From NCBI GenBank assembly GCA_002082585.1, contig CP020563.1, forward strand, positions 2,164,001 through 2,228,000: a stretch of DNA of 64,000 nucleotides. Direction: 5' to 3'. Below, piece by piece: positions 27,251 to 35,503 of the stretch. The DNA is from Kitasatospora albolonga (GTDB lineage: Bacteria > Actinomycetota > Actinomycetes > Streptomycetales > Streptomycetaceae). Numbering within the stretch: position 1 is the stretch's first letter; the number at the start of each line of letters is the position of its first letter. The position numbers and the translations under genes are program-made. The notes under the pieces were generated by a model that was not told the DNA's origin, did no database searches, and saw only the letters and a list, made by a program, of their open reading frames with translations.

Positions 27251-28420
27251 TCAGGGGGTGAGGCGGGGCGTGAGAATGACCAGATCGTCCCTGTGTACGA
27301 CCTCGCGCTCGTAGGCGGGGCCCAGTTCACGGGCCAGCTCGCGGGTGGAGCGGCCGAGCAGCTGGGGGATCTCCTTCGCGTCGAAGTTGACGAGCCCGCG
27401 GGCGACGGGGGTGCCGCGCAGATCGCGCAGCTCGACCGGGTCACCGGCGCTGAACTCGCCCTCGACGGCGGAGATCCCGGCGGGCAGCAGCGAGGTGCGG
27501 CGCTCCACCACGGCCCGTACGGCGCCGTCGTCCAGGGTGAGCGCGCCCTGCGGGGTGGAGGCGTGGGCGAGCCAGAGGAGCCGGTCGGCGGAGCGGCGGC
27601 CGGTGCGGTGGAAGAACGTACCGGTGTCGCGGCCCGCGAGGGCGTCGGCGGCCCGGCTGGCGGAGGTGAGGACGACCGGGACCCCGGCGGCGGTGGCGAT
27701 GTTGGCGGCCTCGACCTTGGTGACCATGCCGCCGGTGCCCACGCCCGCCTTCCCGGCGCTGCCGATGGTGACGCCGGCCAGGTCGCCGGGGCCGGTGACC
27801 TCGGCGATGCGGGAGGCGCCGGGGGTGCCGGGCGGGCCGTCGTAGAGACCGTCCACGTCGGAGAGGAGGACGAGGAGGTCGGCGTGGACGAGGTGGGCGA
27901 CGAGCGCGGCGAGCCGGTCGTTGTCGCCGAAGCGGATCTCGTCGGTGGCGACGGTGTCGTTCTCGTTGACGACGGGGACGGCGCCCATCTCCAGGAGCTG
28001 GTCCAGGGTGCTGTAGGCGTTGCGGTAGTGGGCGCGGCGGCTGGTGTCGTCGGCGGTGAGGAGCACCTGGCCGACGCGGACGCCGTAGCGCGCGAAGGAG
28101 GCGGTGTAGCGGGCCACCAGGAGGCCCTGGCCGACGCTGGCGGCGGCCTGCTGGCGGGCGAGGTCCTTGGGGCGGCGGACCAGGCCGAGCGGGGCGAGCC
28201 CGGCGGCGATGGCCCCGCTGGAGACGAGGACGACCTCGCGTTCGCCGCCGTCCCTGACCTTGGCGAGGACGTCGACGAGGGCGTCGACCCGGTCGGCGTC
28301 GAGGCCGCCTGAGGCCGTGGTGAGCGAGGAGGAGCCGACCTTGACGACGATCCTGCGGGCGCCGGTCACTTCCGGACGGTGCGTCGACGGCCCGTGCTCC
28401 GACGGCGTGTGCTCTGACAC
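27251..28420 (-). CDS. proB: glutamate 5-kinase
   Basis: 389 residues. ProB phosphorylates glutamate in the first step of proline synthesis. The amino-acid-kinase domain shows RIVVKVGSSSLT, VVLVSSGAIAAG, NENDTVATDEIRFGDNDRLAALVA and GTGGMVTKVEAA; a C-terminal PUA domain follows (SAGDPVELRDLRG to the end). GTG at 28420 has GAGGAAG seven bases upstream. The frame stays open upstream through the next gene, but that extension is chance. Confidence 0.96.
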   Translation of the reverse strand: MSEHTPSEHGPSTHRPEVTGARRIVVKVGSSSLTTASGGLDADRVDALVDVLAKVRDGGEREVVLVSSGAIAAGLAPLGLVRRPKDLARQQAAASVGQGLLVARYTASFARYGVRVGQVLLTADDTSRRAHYRNAYSTLDQLLEMGAVPVVNENDTVATDEIRFGDNDRLAALVAHLVHADLLVLLSDVDGLYDGPPGTPGASRIAEVTGPGDLAGVTIGSAGKAGVGTGGMVTKVEAANIATAAGVPVVLTSASRAADALAGRDTGTFFHRTGRRSADRLLWLAHASTPQGALTLDDGAVRAVVERRTSLLPAGISAVEGEFSAGDPVELRDLRGTPVARGLVNFDAKEIPQLLGRSTRELARELGPAYEREVVHRDDLVILTPRLTP

Positions 28421-28605
28421 GTGCTTCCTCGCTCTGGATCGCCCCGGGCGTACCGGTGCCACGGCGACGGCGCCCCGGTCTTCCGGTGTTCCGGTCTTCG
28501 GTGAGGAGCGTTCGCACCGCCCCCGGCACAGCACAGTACGCGAGCGGCCGCCCCCGCCGCCCGCCGGTTCCGACCGGTGGACGGCTGCGGGGCGGCCGGG
28601 GTGGT

Positions 28606-31374
28606 TCAGTGCTGCTGCTCGTCCTTGATGGCGAGCATCCGGTCGACGACCCGGGCGGCGGCGCGCCCGTCGGAGGGCTCGCAGAAGTCGACCCGGAACT
28701 GGGCGTACTTCTCCTTGTACTCCTCGCTCACCGCGTCGATGTTCCGGATCGCGGAGACCAGGTCCTCGGAGGTCTTGATCAGCGGTCCGGGCGCGCGCGA
28801 GGTGAAGTCGAAGTAGAAGCCGCGCAGGGTGTCGCGGTAGTGCTCCAGGTCGTACGTGAAGAAGAGCATCGGCCGCCCGGAGTGGGCGAAGTCGAACAGC
28901 ACCGAGGAGTAGTCCGTGATCAGCACGTCGGCGATCAGGTAGAGGTCGGCGATGTCCGGGTAGTACGTGACGTCGTAGACGAAGCCCTGTCCGGCGCCGG
29001 GGATGGAGTCGAGGACCTTGTGGTGCTTGCGGTAGAGCAGCACGTGGTCCTCGCCGAGCTCGCGCTGGGCGGCCTCGACGTCGATCCTGTTGTCCAGCTT
29101 GAACCGGCGCCCGCCGTAGCGCTGGTCGTCGCGCCAGGTGGGCGCGTACAGCACGACCTTCTTCCCGGCGGGGATGCCGAGCTTCTCCCGTACGGCCGTG
29201 GCGCGCTTGACGCGGTCGGGGGCGTGGAAGACGTCGTTGCGCGGGTAGCCCGCCTCCAGGACCTCGCACTGGAGGCGGAAGGAGTTGGTCATGATCGGGG
29301 TGGTGAAGGCGTTCGGCGTGATGAACAGGCTGTACTGGCGCGAGCGCTGCGGGAGGCTCGCGATGTAGGCCAGGTTCGCCTTCGGGGTGCCGAGCAGGTC
29401 GGCGCCGATGCGCTTGAGCGGGGTGCCGTGCCAGGTCTGGACGACGACCTGGCCCTCGCGGCGGACGAACCATTCGCGGATGCCGCCGTTGGTGACGACG
29501 TACCGGCTGCGGGCCAGCGCCTCGTACCACTCGGTGCTGCCCCACTCCACGCCGCGCACACCGGGCGGCAGGACGACCTGCTGGTCGTGGACCATCGCGA
29601 TGTGCTCGACGTCGGTGCCGCGGCGCTTGAGCTCCTCGTAGACCGCGCGCGGGGAGTCGGAGAACTGCTTGCCGCCGAAGCTGTTGTAGAGCACGGCCTC
29701 GCGCAGCGGCAGCTTGCGCTGCTCGGGGGTGTAGACGTCCCGCATCAGGCGCTGGCGGTAGGCGCCGCGCAGCTCGGGGCCGAGGACCGGGCCGGACTCC
29801 ACGAAGATCCGGTCGAAGTCGAGCCTCTCCACGGTGTACGTGCGGTGCTCGCCCCGGTGGGAGAGCGGCAGTACGGAGACGAGGTCGGGGCGGATCGTGA
29901 CGGGGAGGTCGCGGGTGTGGTTCCACTCGGTGCGCAGGCGCAGGCGGGGCATCCAGCGGCCGGCGCGCAGCGACACGGTGCCCTCGTAGGTCTCCATGGT
30001 GTCCGGGCGCAGCCGGGCGGTGAAGCGGCCGTCCGCGAACTCGACGGGCAGCGGCCGGTCCTCGTTGCGGCCGGTGTGGCGCAGGACCATCTTCATCTGC
30101 TCGGCCGGGCCGGTGTAGGTGCCGGAGAGGACCAGCTCGCCGTCCGCGCTCCACTCGATGCTGTCGACGACCGGCTGGACGGTGCGCAGCTGCGGGGTGA
30201 AGTTCCCGGCGCCGTCGGTGACGATGGCCAGCTCACGGCCGTCGGGCAGGGGGTGGACCCCGGTGCGGAGGTTCTCGCCGTTGGTGGCGCGGCGGGTGGT
30301 GCCGTCGGCGAAGACGATGAGCGTGCGGTACTTGCGGGACTTGCCGGGGGCGATGCCGGTGACGGGGAGGTCGGCCAGCGGCAGCTTCGCGGTGTGGCGG
30401 AACCAGCCGTCGTCGCCGGTGCCGGTCTGCTCCAGGGGCAGGTCGGTGGTGAAGCCGCTCTGCTCGTGGTCGATACGGAGCGCCTTGGGGAACTTGCCCG
30501 CGGGGGCCGTGACGCGGGAGCGGAGGGTGACGGTGAGGGTGTCGCCGTCCGCTTCCTGGGCGTCGATCTCGGCGGGGACGACGTCCACGGTGAGCTTGAG
30601 GCGGTTGCGGTCGAAGCCCGCGACGAGCCGGACGCCGTCGTCCAGGACGCGGGTGAAGCTGTGTCCGGCCGCGCCCGCGTTGTTCTTGGTGATGCTGCCC
30701 ACGGACATGCCGCCGGGGCGCGGGATGCCGATGCCCAGGCGCCAGGTGCCGGGCTGCCACTGGCCGCGCACGCGGAGGCGGCCCGGGTCGATGCCGATCT
30801 CGAAGCCCGACCAGTCGTAGTTGTGCAGGGCGCCCTTGGCCTCGGCGGTGGCGCGGGGCTCCTCGACCGTGCGCAGGCGCAGCGGGAGGGTGGAGCGGCT
30901 GCCCTGGCGGCGCAGCACGGCGACGCGCAGGGAGCGCTTGCCGGTGGCGGAGGGGACGTTCGGGATGTAGGCGTAGCCCTTGACGAGGAGCTTGCCGTCC
31001 TCCCAGGCGAGGTCCAGCAGCTTGCCGCGTACGGGGAGTTCGCTGCGGTTGAAGTTGCGGACCGAGGAGGGCAGCGAGGAGCTCTCGATGCCGGGCAGCT
31101 CGATCCGGGCCCGCCGCAGGCCCTTCACGGCGAAGGCTCCCGGGTTCTCCCGCTCGTAGTGGAGCAGCTCCGCCAGTTCCTCGCCGCGTCCGCTGGCCGC
31201 CAGGTGCCACTTGACCCGGGCCATCGGGGAGAACTGCCGGACGACCTTGGGGGCGGCGCGGTCCAGGAAGTCCTTGGCGGCGCTGTGGAAGGCGGGGCGC
31301 TCCTCGGCCGGAGTCTCCGGGAAGTACTTCATGAGCCGGCTGAGCTCTTCGGGAATCGCTTCGAGGGACGCCAC
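28606..31374 (-). CDS. TagB/TagF-like polyol-phosphate (CDP-glycerol/ribitol) transferase, large
   Basis: 922 residues. The C-terminal 400 residues are a CDP-glycerol glycerophosphotransferase-type domain: VVQTWHGTPLKRIGADLL (His of the catalytic HGT motif), VLYAPTWRDD, LLYRKHH and LITDYSSVLFDFAHSGRPMLFF. These enzymes transfer polyol phosphate from a CDP-polyol to build teichoic-acid-like chains on the inner membrane face. The N-terminal 480 residues are helical then beta-rich and resemble the accessory domains seen in actinobacterial members; no separate GT2 signature is evident. GTG at 31374 has GAAAGG upstream at long spacing. The acceptor and whether glycerol or ribitol is used are not readable, but the nearby CDP-ribitol-type enzyme favours ribitol. 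Confidence 0.85.
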   Translation of the reverse strand: MASLEAIPEELSRLMKYFPETPAEERPAFHSAAKDFLDRAAPKVVRQFSPMARVKWHLAASGRGEELAELLHYERENPGAFAVKGLRRARIELPGIESSSLPSSVRNFNRSELPVRGKLLDLAWEDGKLLVKGYAYIPNVPSATGKRSLRVAVLRRQGSRSTLPLRLRTVEEPRATAEAKGALHNYDWSGFEIGIDPGRLRVRGQWQPGTWRLGIGIPRPGGMSVGSITKNNAGAAGHSFTRVLDDGVRLVAGFDRNRLKLTVDVVPAEIDAQEADGDTLTVTLRSRVTAPAGKFPKALRIDHEQSGFTTDLPLEQTGTGDDGWFRHTAKLPLADLPVTGIAPGKSRKYRTLIVFADGTTRRATNGENLRTGVHPLPDGRELAIVTDGAGNFTPQLRTVQPVVDSIEWSADGELVLSGTYTGPAEQMKMVLRHTGRNEDRPLPVEFADGRFTARLRPDTMETYEGTVSLRAGRWMPRLRLRTEWNHTRDLPVTIRPDLVSVLPLSHRGEHRTYTVERLDFDRIFVESGPVLGPELRGAYRQRLMRDVYTPEQRKLPLREAVLYNSFGGKQFSDSPRAVYEELKRRGTDVEHIAMVHDQQVVLPPGVRGVEWGSTEWYEALARSRYVVTNGGIREWFVRREGQVVVQTWHGTPLKRIGADLLGTPKANLAYIASLPQRSRQYSLFITPNAFTTPIMTNSFRLQCEVLEAGYPRNDVFHAPDRVKRATAVREKLGIPAGKKVVLYAPTWRDDQRYGGRRFKLDNRIDVEAAQRELGEDHVLLYRKHHKVLDSIPGAGQGFVYDVTYYPDIADLYLIADVLITDYSSVLFDFAHSGRPMLFFTYDLEHYRDTLRGFYFDFTSRAPGPLIKTSEDLVSAIRNIDAVSEEYKEKYAQFRVDFCEPSDGRAAARVVDRMLAIKDEQQH

Positions 31375-31682
31375 GGGGGGAGGGCCTTTCCGGGGGGACG
31401 TGCAGATGATGAACCCCTGGAAGACGGGGCGTAAATGAGACGCCTACAACGGTCTCATGGTTGCACCCCAGTATGGCGTGAGGCCAATCACAGGATCGAC
31501 CCGCCCCGGACTTCCGCCGGGACGGGGCTCCGGGCTCCTCGCCGCGTCCCGGGCCGTTCGGTCGGCCCTGGGAGGGGCCAGCGGACCCTGGGAGGGGTCG
31601 GCAGGCTCCGGGAAGGGAGCGGCGGGCCCGGGAAGGGGTCGGCGGGCTCCGGGAGCGTACGGTCGGTTCCTGGAGCGTTCAG
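31375..31682. repeat. intergenic gap with about five imperfect 20-base repeats (31563-31676)
   Basis: Between the GT2 stop and the TagF-like start lie units such as CGGACCCTGGGAGGGGTCGG and CGGGCCCGGGAAGGGGTCGG, 19-21 bases each, five full copies plus a partial one. 31440-31560 carries the promoter side of the TagF-like gene with lower GC near 31440-31490. No gene is seen. Confidence 0.55.
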
Positions 31683-32918
31683 TCAGACGCGGTGTGCGCG
31701 GGGGGCGCGCAGGGCGCTCAGCAGCGTACGGCGGGCCTTGCGGATCACACGCCGGGGGAAGGACGCCCGGGCCCCGGCCGCCGGGGCCTCGATCCGCCGG
31801 CCGCCGATCCACTCGGTGACGGTCACCTCGTAGGCCCGCTCGGGGAGTACGGAGGAACCCTCGCCGAAGTGCGGATACGCCAGGTGGAGGCGGTCGCCCC
31901 GGCGGACGGTCGCGGGCTCCTCCTTGTCACGCAGGAAGCGCACGATGTCGAGCAGCAGATCGAGCCGCCCCTCGGCCACGCAGGTCAGCCGCAGCCGCTC
32001 GTGGACCTTGAGCCGACGGCCCATCTCCGGGGTCCAGTAGGCCGCCATCAGGGGTGCGGCGAGCGCCATCTTCTTCTCACGCACGGCGTCGGACTGTTTC
32101 AGCAGTCCGGGTCCGAACTGGGGCAGCAGCGTGATGACGAACGGACGTACCATCAGCGCGTCCCGGCGCGGCCCGGGCGGCACCTGGTCGGCGATGAGCC
32201 CCATGAGGGCGCGGGCGGAGTCGAAGCGCCTGCGGTAGTTGCCCTTCTTGGTCATCTGGTTGCGGTCCTCGCGGCCCACCAGGTAGTAGCAGGTGTAGTC
32301 GGCGACGACGGAGACACCATTGCCCCGGAGGTACGCCTCCATGGTGAACAGCGCGTCCTCGCCCGTCTTCAGGGTCTCGTCGAAGGACATGCCGAGCCGT
32401 ACAAGAAGGTCGCGGCGGAACAGCTTCTGTGCGCTCAGCGTGAACTTGATGTTGGAGGAGTACAGGTCAGCGCGCTCGACGGTCTCCTTCCACATCGACT
32501 TCGCCGCACCGCGGTTGACGCCGACGATCTTTCCGAGCACCACGTCCGTGCCCGCCCGGTCGCCCATGGCGACCATGCGCTCCAGGGCCTCGTCACCGAA
32601 GTAGTCGTCGGCGTCGAGGAAGAAGACGTACCGGCCGCGGGCGAGGCCCAGGCCGACGTTGCGGGGGCCGCTGGGGCCTCCGGAGTTGGCCTGCCGGACG
32701 ACGCGCATCGGGACGGGCGTCCGGGCGGCGAACTCCTCCAGGTACTCCCCCGTGCCGTCCGTGGAACCGTCGTCGACCGCGACGATCTCCAGCCGTCCGG
32801 CGCCGATCGTCTGCGCCTCGACGGACTCCAGGCATCGGACCAGGTAGGGCATCGCGTCGTATGCCCCGATGATCACACTGACATCGGGCTCGTGGTTCTT
32901 CCTGGGCATGTCGGCCAT
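31683..32918 (-). CDS. family 2 glycosyltransferase
   Basis: 411 residues. The GT-A fold is plain: VSVIIGAYDAMPYLVRCLESV, IVAVDDGSTDGTGEYL, then the metal-binding FFLDADDYFGDEALERM (DxD). The second half is a helical domain with basic residues (ASFPRRVIRKARRTLL at the end), expected to sit on the membrane. It resembles the 46606-48222 enzyme in its first 250 residues, so the two are paralogs adding sugars to a lipid-linked wall polymer. I favour ATG at 32918; GTG at 32924 and ATG at 32909 are possible and the ribosome-binding site is weak. Sugar and acceptor unknown. Confidence 0.85.
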   Translation of the reverse strand: MADMPRKNHEPDVSVIIGAYDAMPYLVRCLESVEAQTIGAGRLEIVAVDDGSTDGTGEYLEEFAARTPVPMRVVRQANSGGPSGPRNVGLGLARGRYVFFLDADDYFGDEALERMVAMGDRAGTDVVLGKIVGVNRGAAKSMWKETVERADLYSSNIKFTLSAQKLFRRDLLVRLGMSFDETLKTGEDALFTMEAYLRGNGVSVVADYTCYYLVGREDRNQMTKKGNYRRRFDSARALMGLIADQVPPGPRRDALMVRPFVITLLPQFGPGLLKQSDAVREKKMALAAPLMAAYWTPEMGRRLKVHERLRLTCVAEGRLDLLLDIVRFLRDKEEPATVRRGDRLHLAYPHFGEGSSVLPERAYEVTVTEWIGGRRIEAPAAGARASFPRRVIRKARRTLLSALRAPRAHRV

Positions 32919-32991
32919 GTGCACCTGTCGATTTGATCACGAAAGAAGGCAGATTGCCCGACTCTGCACTCTTTATGCATCAACATGCCGA

Positions 32992-33033
32992 ACGACCCGT
33001 ACATCCCTCCCTCAGGAGAGATGCACGGGTCGT
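32992..33033 (-). terminator. 19-bp hairpin paired only in the minus-strand RNA
   Basis: Arms 32992-33010 (ACGACCCGTACATCCCTCC) and 33015-33033 differ from perfect complementarity at two positions. In the minus-strand RNA both are G-U wobbles; in the plus-strand RNA they would be A-C mismatches. It lies 150 bases past the stop of the membrane TagF-like gene and before the GT2 start, so it acts on the minus transcript as terminator or leader structure. Confidence 0.6.
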
Positions 33034-33099
33034 CATTGGGGTTGCGTCGTTTTCGGACAGTTCGATCATCTGATCAGATGTGCGCTTTTCGGCCGCGCA

Positions 33100-33180
33100 C
33101 GCTCGGTGCGTACGCCCCCAGGGCCACGCGCCCTTCAGCCGTACGCCCCCAGGCCGTACGCCCTTCGGGCCCTACGGCTT
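33100..33180. repeat. CGTACGCCC repeat run 3' of the membrane TagF-like gene
   Basis: Units of the type GTGCGTACGCCCCCAGG, CCGTACGCCCCCAGG and CCGTACGCCCTTCGG stand in direct repeat immediately downstream of the stop at 33181. They resemble the cluster at 25087-25240. Confidence 0.5.
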
Positions 33181-35439
33181 TCAGCGCACCGCCGAGGTCC
33201 CCTCGGAGACAGCGGCGTCCTCCTCCACCGTGTCCGGGTCGGCCGCGGCACCGACGTCGGCCGACGCCTCCGGCTCGCCCGTACCGACACCGACACCGGC
33301 GGCGTCGGCCTCCGGGTCCGGTACGGCCACGGCCTGGTCGCCGATCCGCTGGGCGACACCCGCGTTGCGGGCCTCGGCCTTGGCGGTGAGCGCCCGTACG
33401 GCGGCGTTGAACTGCTCCATGGAGGTCGGCTCGTCCGGGCCGAGGAGGTAGGTCTTCAGCTCCCGGCGGGCACCGGCCAGCACGTCCGCCGCCGGGTCGG
33501 CGACCGCGGCCAGCAGCTCGTCGAGCTCCTCGGCGCCGTTGGACAGGATGACCGCGGCCCGTACGGCGGTGTTCTGCCGCTTGAACTCCTCGGCACCCAG
33601 CGCGGCGGAGTCGGTGACGGCGTACGGCTTGCCGCTCGCGATGAAGTCGGAGACCACGCTGGAGATGTCCGAGACCATGGCGTCGGACTCGTTGAAGCAG
33701 TCGTACAGCTTGGGCTGCGCGCCCGTCACCGTACGGTGTTCCCACCAGCCGAAGGAGCGCCAGTAGGCGTCGTTCCACTCGGCCCGCAGCCGGGCCACCT
33801 CCGCCTCGCGGGCCGGGTCGGCGAGCGAGACCCGCGACTCCTCCGCGTCGTCCCCGCCGGAGTGGCCGAGGGCCGCGAGCTCCGCGAGGCGGGCGTCGAT
33901 CCGTACCAGCTCGGCCTTGGCGGCGCTCCGGGCGGCGGCCGTCCGCTCGGCCTCCTTCGCCCAGCGGGGCTCGGCGGCGCGCTCGGTGGCGGCCTTCCCC
34001 AGCATCCCGCGGATACGGGCGTCGACCGCCTTGGCCCGGGCGCTGCGGATGCCGGTGAAGGGGTGCGGCTTGTAGATGATCCGGACCGGCTCGGCGGCGG
34101 TGATGAGGCGGCGCACGATGTTCTCGCCCGCGAGCAGCAGGGAGGTGTTGCCGGGGTTGTCGTCCCAGCCCTCCCAGGTGGGCGCGTACAGCACGGTCGG
34201 GATGGGGTTCTTGACCGTGCCCGTCCAGCTCTTGATGGGCTCCAGCTGCGGGCGGCCGACCTCGACGATGTCCTCGTCGCGGACGCCCACGTCGGCCAGC
34301 GCGTAGCGGTCGCGACCGGCCCGGCCCGCCGTCCAGACCTCGTCGTAGACCTTGGAGAACGGGTTGACGCTGGCGAGCTTGTCGCTGTCGCCGTGGCCGA
34401 TGAAGACGTGCTTCATGGTCGGCACGCGCAGGATGTGGATGTTCTTGCCGACGTTGGCCGGATACAGGCAGACCCGGACGGTGGAGAGGTCCAGGTTCAT
34501 CAGGTGCGTGCCCGCCGGGACGCAGATCACCGGGACGGAGGTCTCGGCCAGCTGCGGGACCAGACCGCGCTCCCGCATGATGATCAGCGGCCGGCCCTCG
34601 ATCCGGGCCATGGTCTCCAGCCACATGTTGCCCTGGTAGGCGGACTCGTTGGAGCCGGAGAAGTACAGCACCACCGTCGGCTGGTACTCGCGCAGCCAGC
34701 TGTCGACGGCCTTGAGCACGGCGGGGGCCGAGGGCACCAGCCGGCTGCGGCGCGCGTACGGGGCGAGCGCGGCGATGTAGCCCAGGGCGAGCAGGAGGGT
34801 GAGCGCGGCGCCCGCGTAGCCGACGATGTCCTCACCGGTGCCCGCGGCGATCAGGATGCCGAGTATGGCCGGGATGTCGAGGTGCAGCATCTTCTCGGCG
34901 GAGCGGCGCAGCAGCACGGCCGGCGGGGCGTCGGGGATGCGGACGGCGTGCAGGTCCACGTTGCGGGTGACGACCGGCATGGTCCGCCGCAGCCGGACCA
35001 GGGTGGTCAGGGCGCCGTGCGGGGCCTGGAGCGCGTAGAAGAGGAGGAAGCAGGCGACCGCTGTGTAGAACAGCGGCTCCTCCGCGAGGTCCAGCCGGGC
35101 CAGCAGCAGGATGACCATCAGCTGGCGCAGCAGGAAGCGGATGGACAGCCCGGCCCGCACCTTGCCGAGCCGGTTGATCAGATAGCTCCCCCGCTGGTGC
35201 AGATACCAGTCCGCGGCATACGTGACCGTCATGGCCGCCACGAAGAACCAGGTGTGCGGGATGAGCGCGGCAAGCATGACGCAGGGATAGCCCAGCCCCA
35301 TCAACAACGCTGCCGCCAGTTCTGACCTGCTGCCCACACGGGCCAGGCGAATGGCTGTCGAGATCACGAAGAACCTGCTCCAGGGGGTGCCGGTTTGATT
35401 CACGTATTGAGGGAAATGTGAAGCGGCGGCTTCACGCAT
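33181..35439 (-). CDS. membrane-embedded TagF-like polyol-phosphate transferase
   Basis: 752 residues. The N-terminal 240 residues contain five or six hydrophobic helices (AAALLMGLGYPCVMLAALI, WFFVAAMTVTYAA, PLFYTAVACFLLFYAL, YAGAALTLLLALGYIAAL). Residues from about 250 on are a glycerophosphotransferase-like GT-B domain: VVLYFSGSNESAYQGNMW, VFIGHGDSDK (GHGD in place of the usual HGT), TVLYAPTWEGWDD, RIIYKPHPFTG, and SDAMVSDISSVVSDFIASGKPYAV. The acidic C-terminus is disordered. ATG at 35439 has AGGGG at good spacing; a TTG at 35490 is unlikely. Fusion to membrane helices differs from peripheral TagB/TagF enzymes and suggests a fixed position at the membrane. Substrate inferred to be a CDP-polyol. 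Confidence 0.82.
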   Translation of the reverse strand: MREAAASHFPQYVNQTGTPWSRFFVISTAIRLARVGSRSELAAALLMGLGYPCVMLAALIPHTWFFVAAMTVTYAADWYLHQRGSYLINRLGKVRAGLSIRFLLRQLMVILLLARLDLAEEPLFYTAVACFLLFYALQAPHGALTTLVRLRRTMPVVTRNVDLHAVRIPDAPPAVLLRRSAEKMLHLDIPAILGILIAAGTGEDIVGYAGAALTLLLALGYIAALAPYARRSRLVPSAPAVLKAVDSWLREYQPTVVLYFSGSNESAYQGNMWLETMARIEGRPLIIMRERGLVPQLAETSVPVICVPAGTHLMNLDLSTVRVCLYPANVGKNIHILRVPTMKHVFIGHGDSDKLASVNPFSKVYDEVWTAGRAGRDRYALADVGVRDEDIVEVGRPQLEPIKSWTGTVKNPIPTVLYAPTWEGWDDNPGNTSLLLAGENIVRRLITAAEPVRIIYKPHPFTGIRSARAKAVDARIRGMLGKAATERAAEPRWAKEAERTAAARSAAKAELVRIDARLAELAALGHSGGDDAEESRVSLADPAREAEVARLRAEWNDAYWRSFGWWEHRTVTGAQPKLYDCFNESDAMVSDISSVVSDFIASGKPYAVTDSAALGAEEFKRQNTAVRAAVILSNGAEELDELLAAVADPAADVLAGARRELKTYLLGPDEPTSMEQFNAAVRALTAKAEARNAGVAQRIGDQAVAVPDPEADAAGVGVGTGEPEASADVGAAADPDTVEEDAAVSEGTSAVR

Positions 35440-35503
35440 TCGGGCCCCTGCGATCGCACAAAGCGACAACAGAGGCCCGGATAAGCACAATTGTCAAGAA
35501 TTA

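Noticed and set aside
28421..30154. Upstream in-frame extension of proB into a 967-residue protein
   Set aside because: GTG at 28420 has a good ribosome-binding site and begins conserved ProB sequence; the extension is Arg/Pro-rich shadow of the TagF-like gene.
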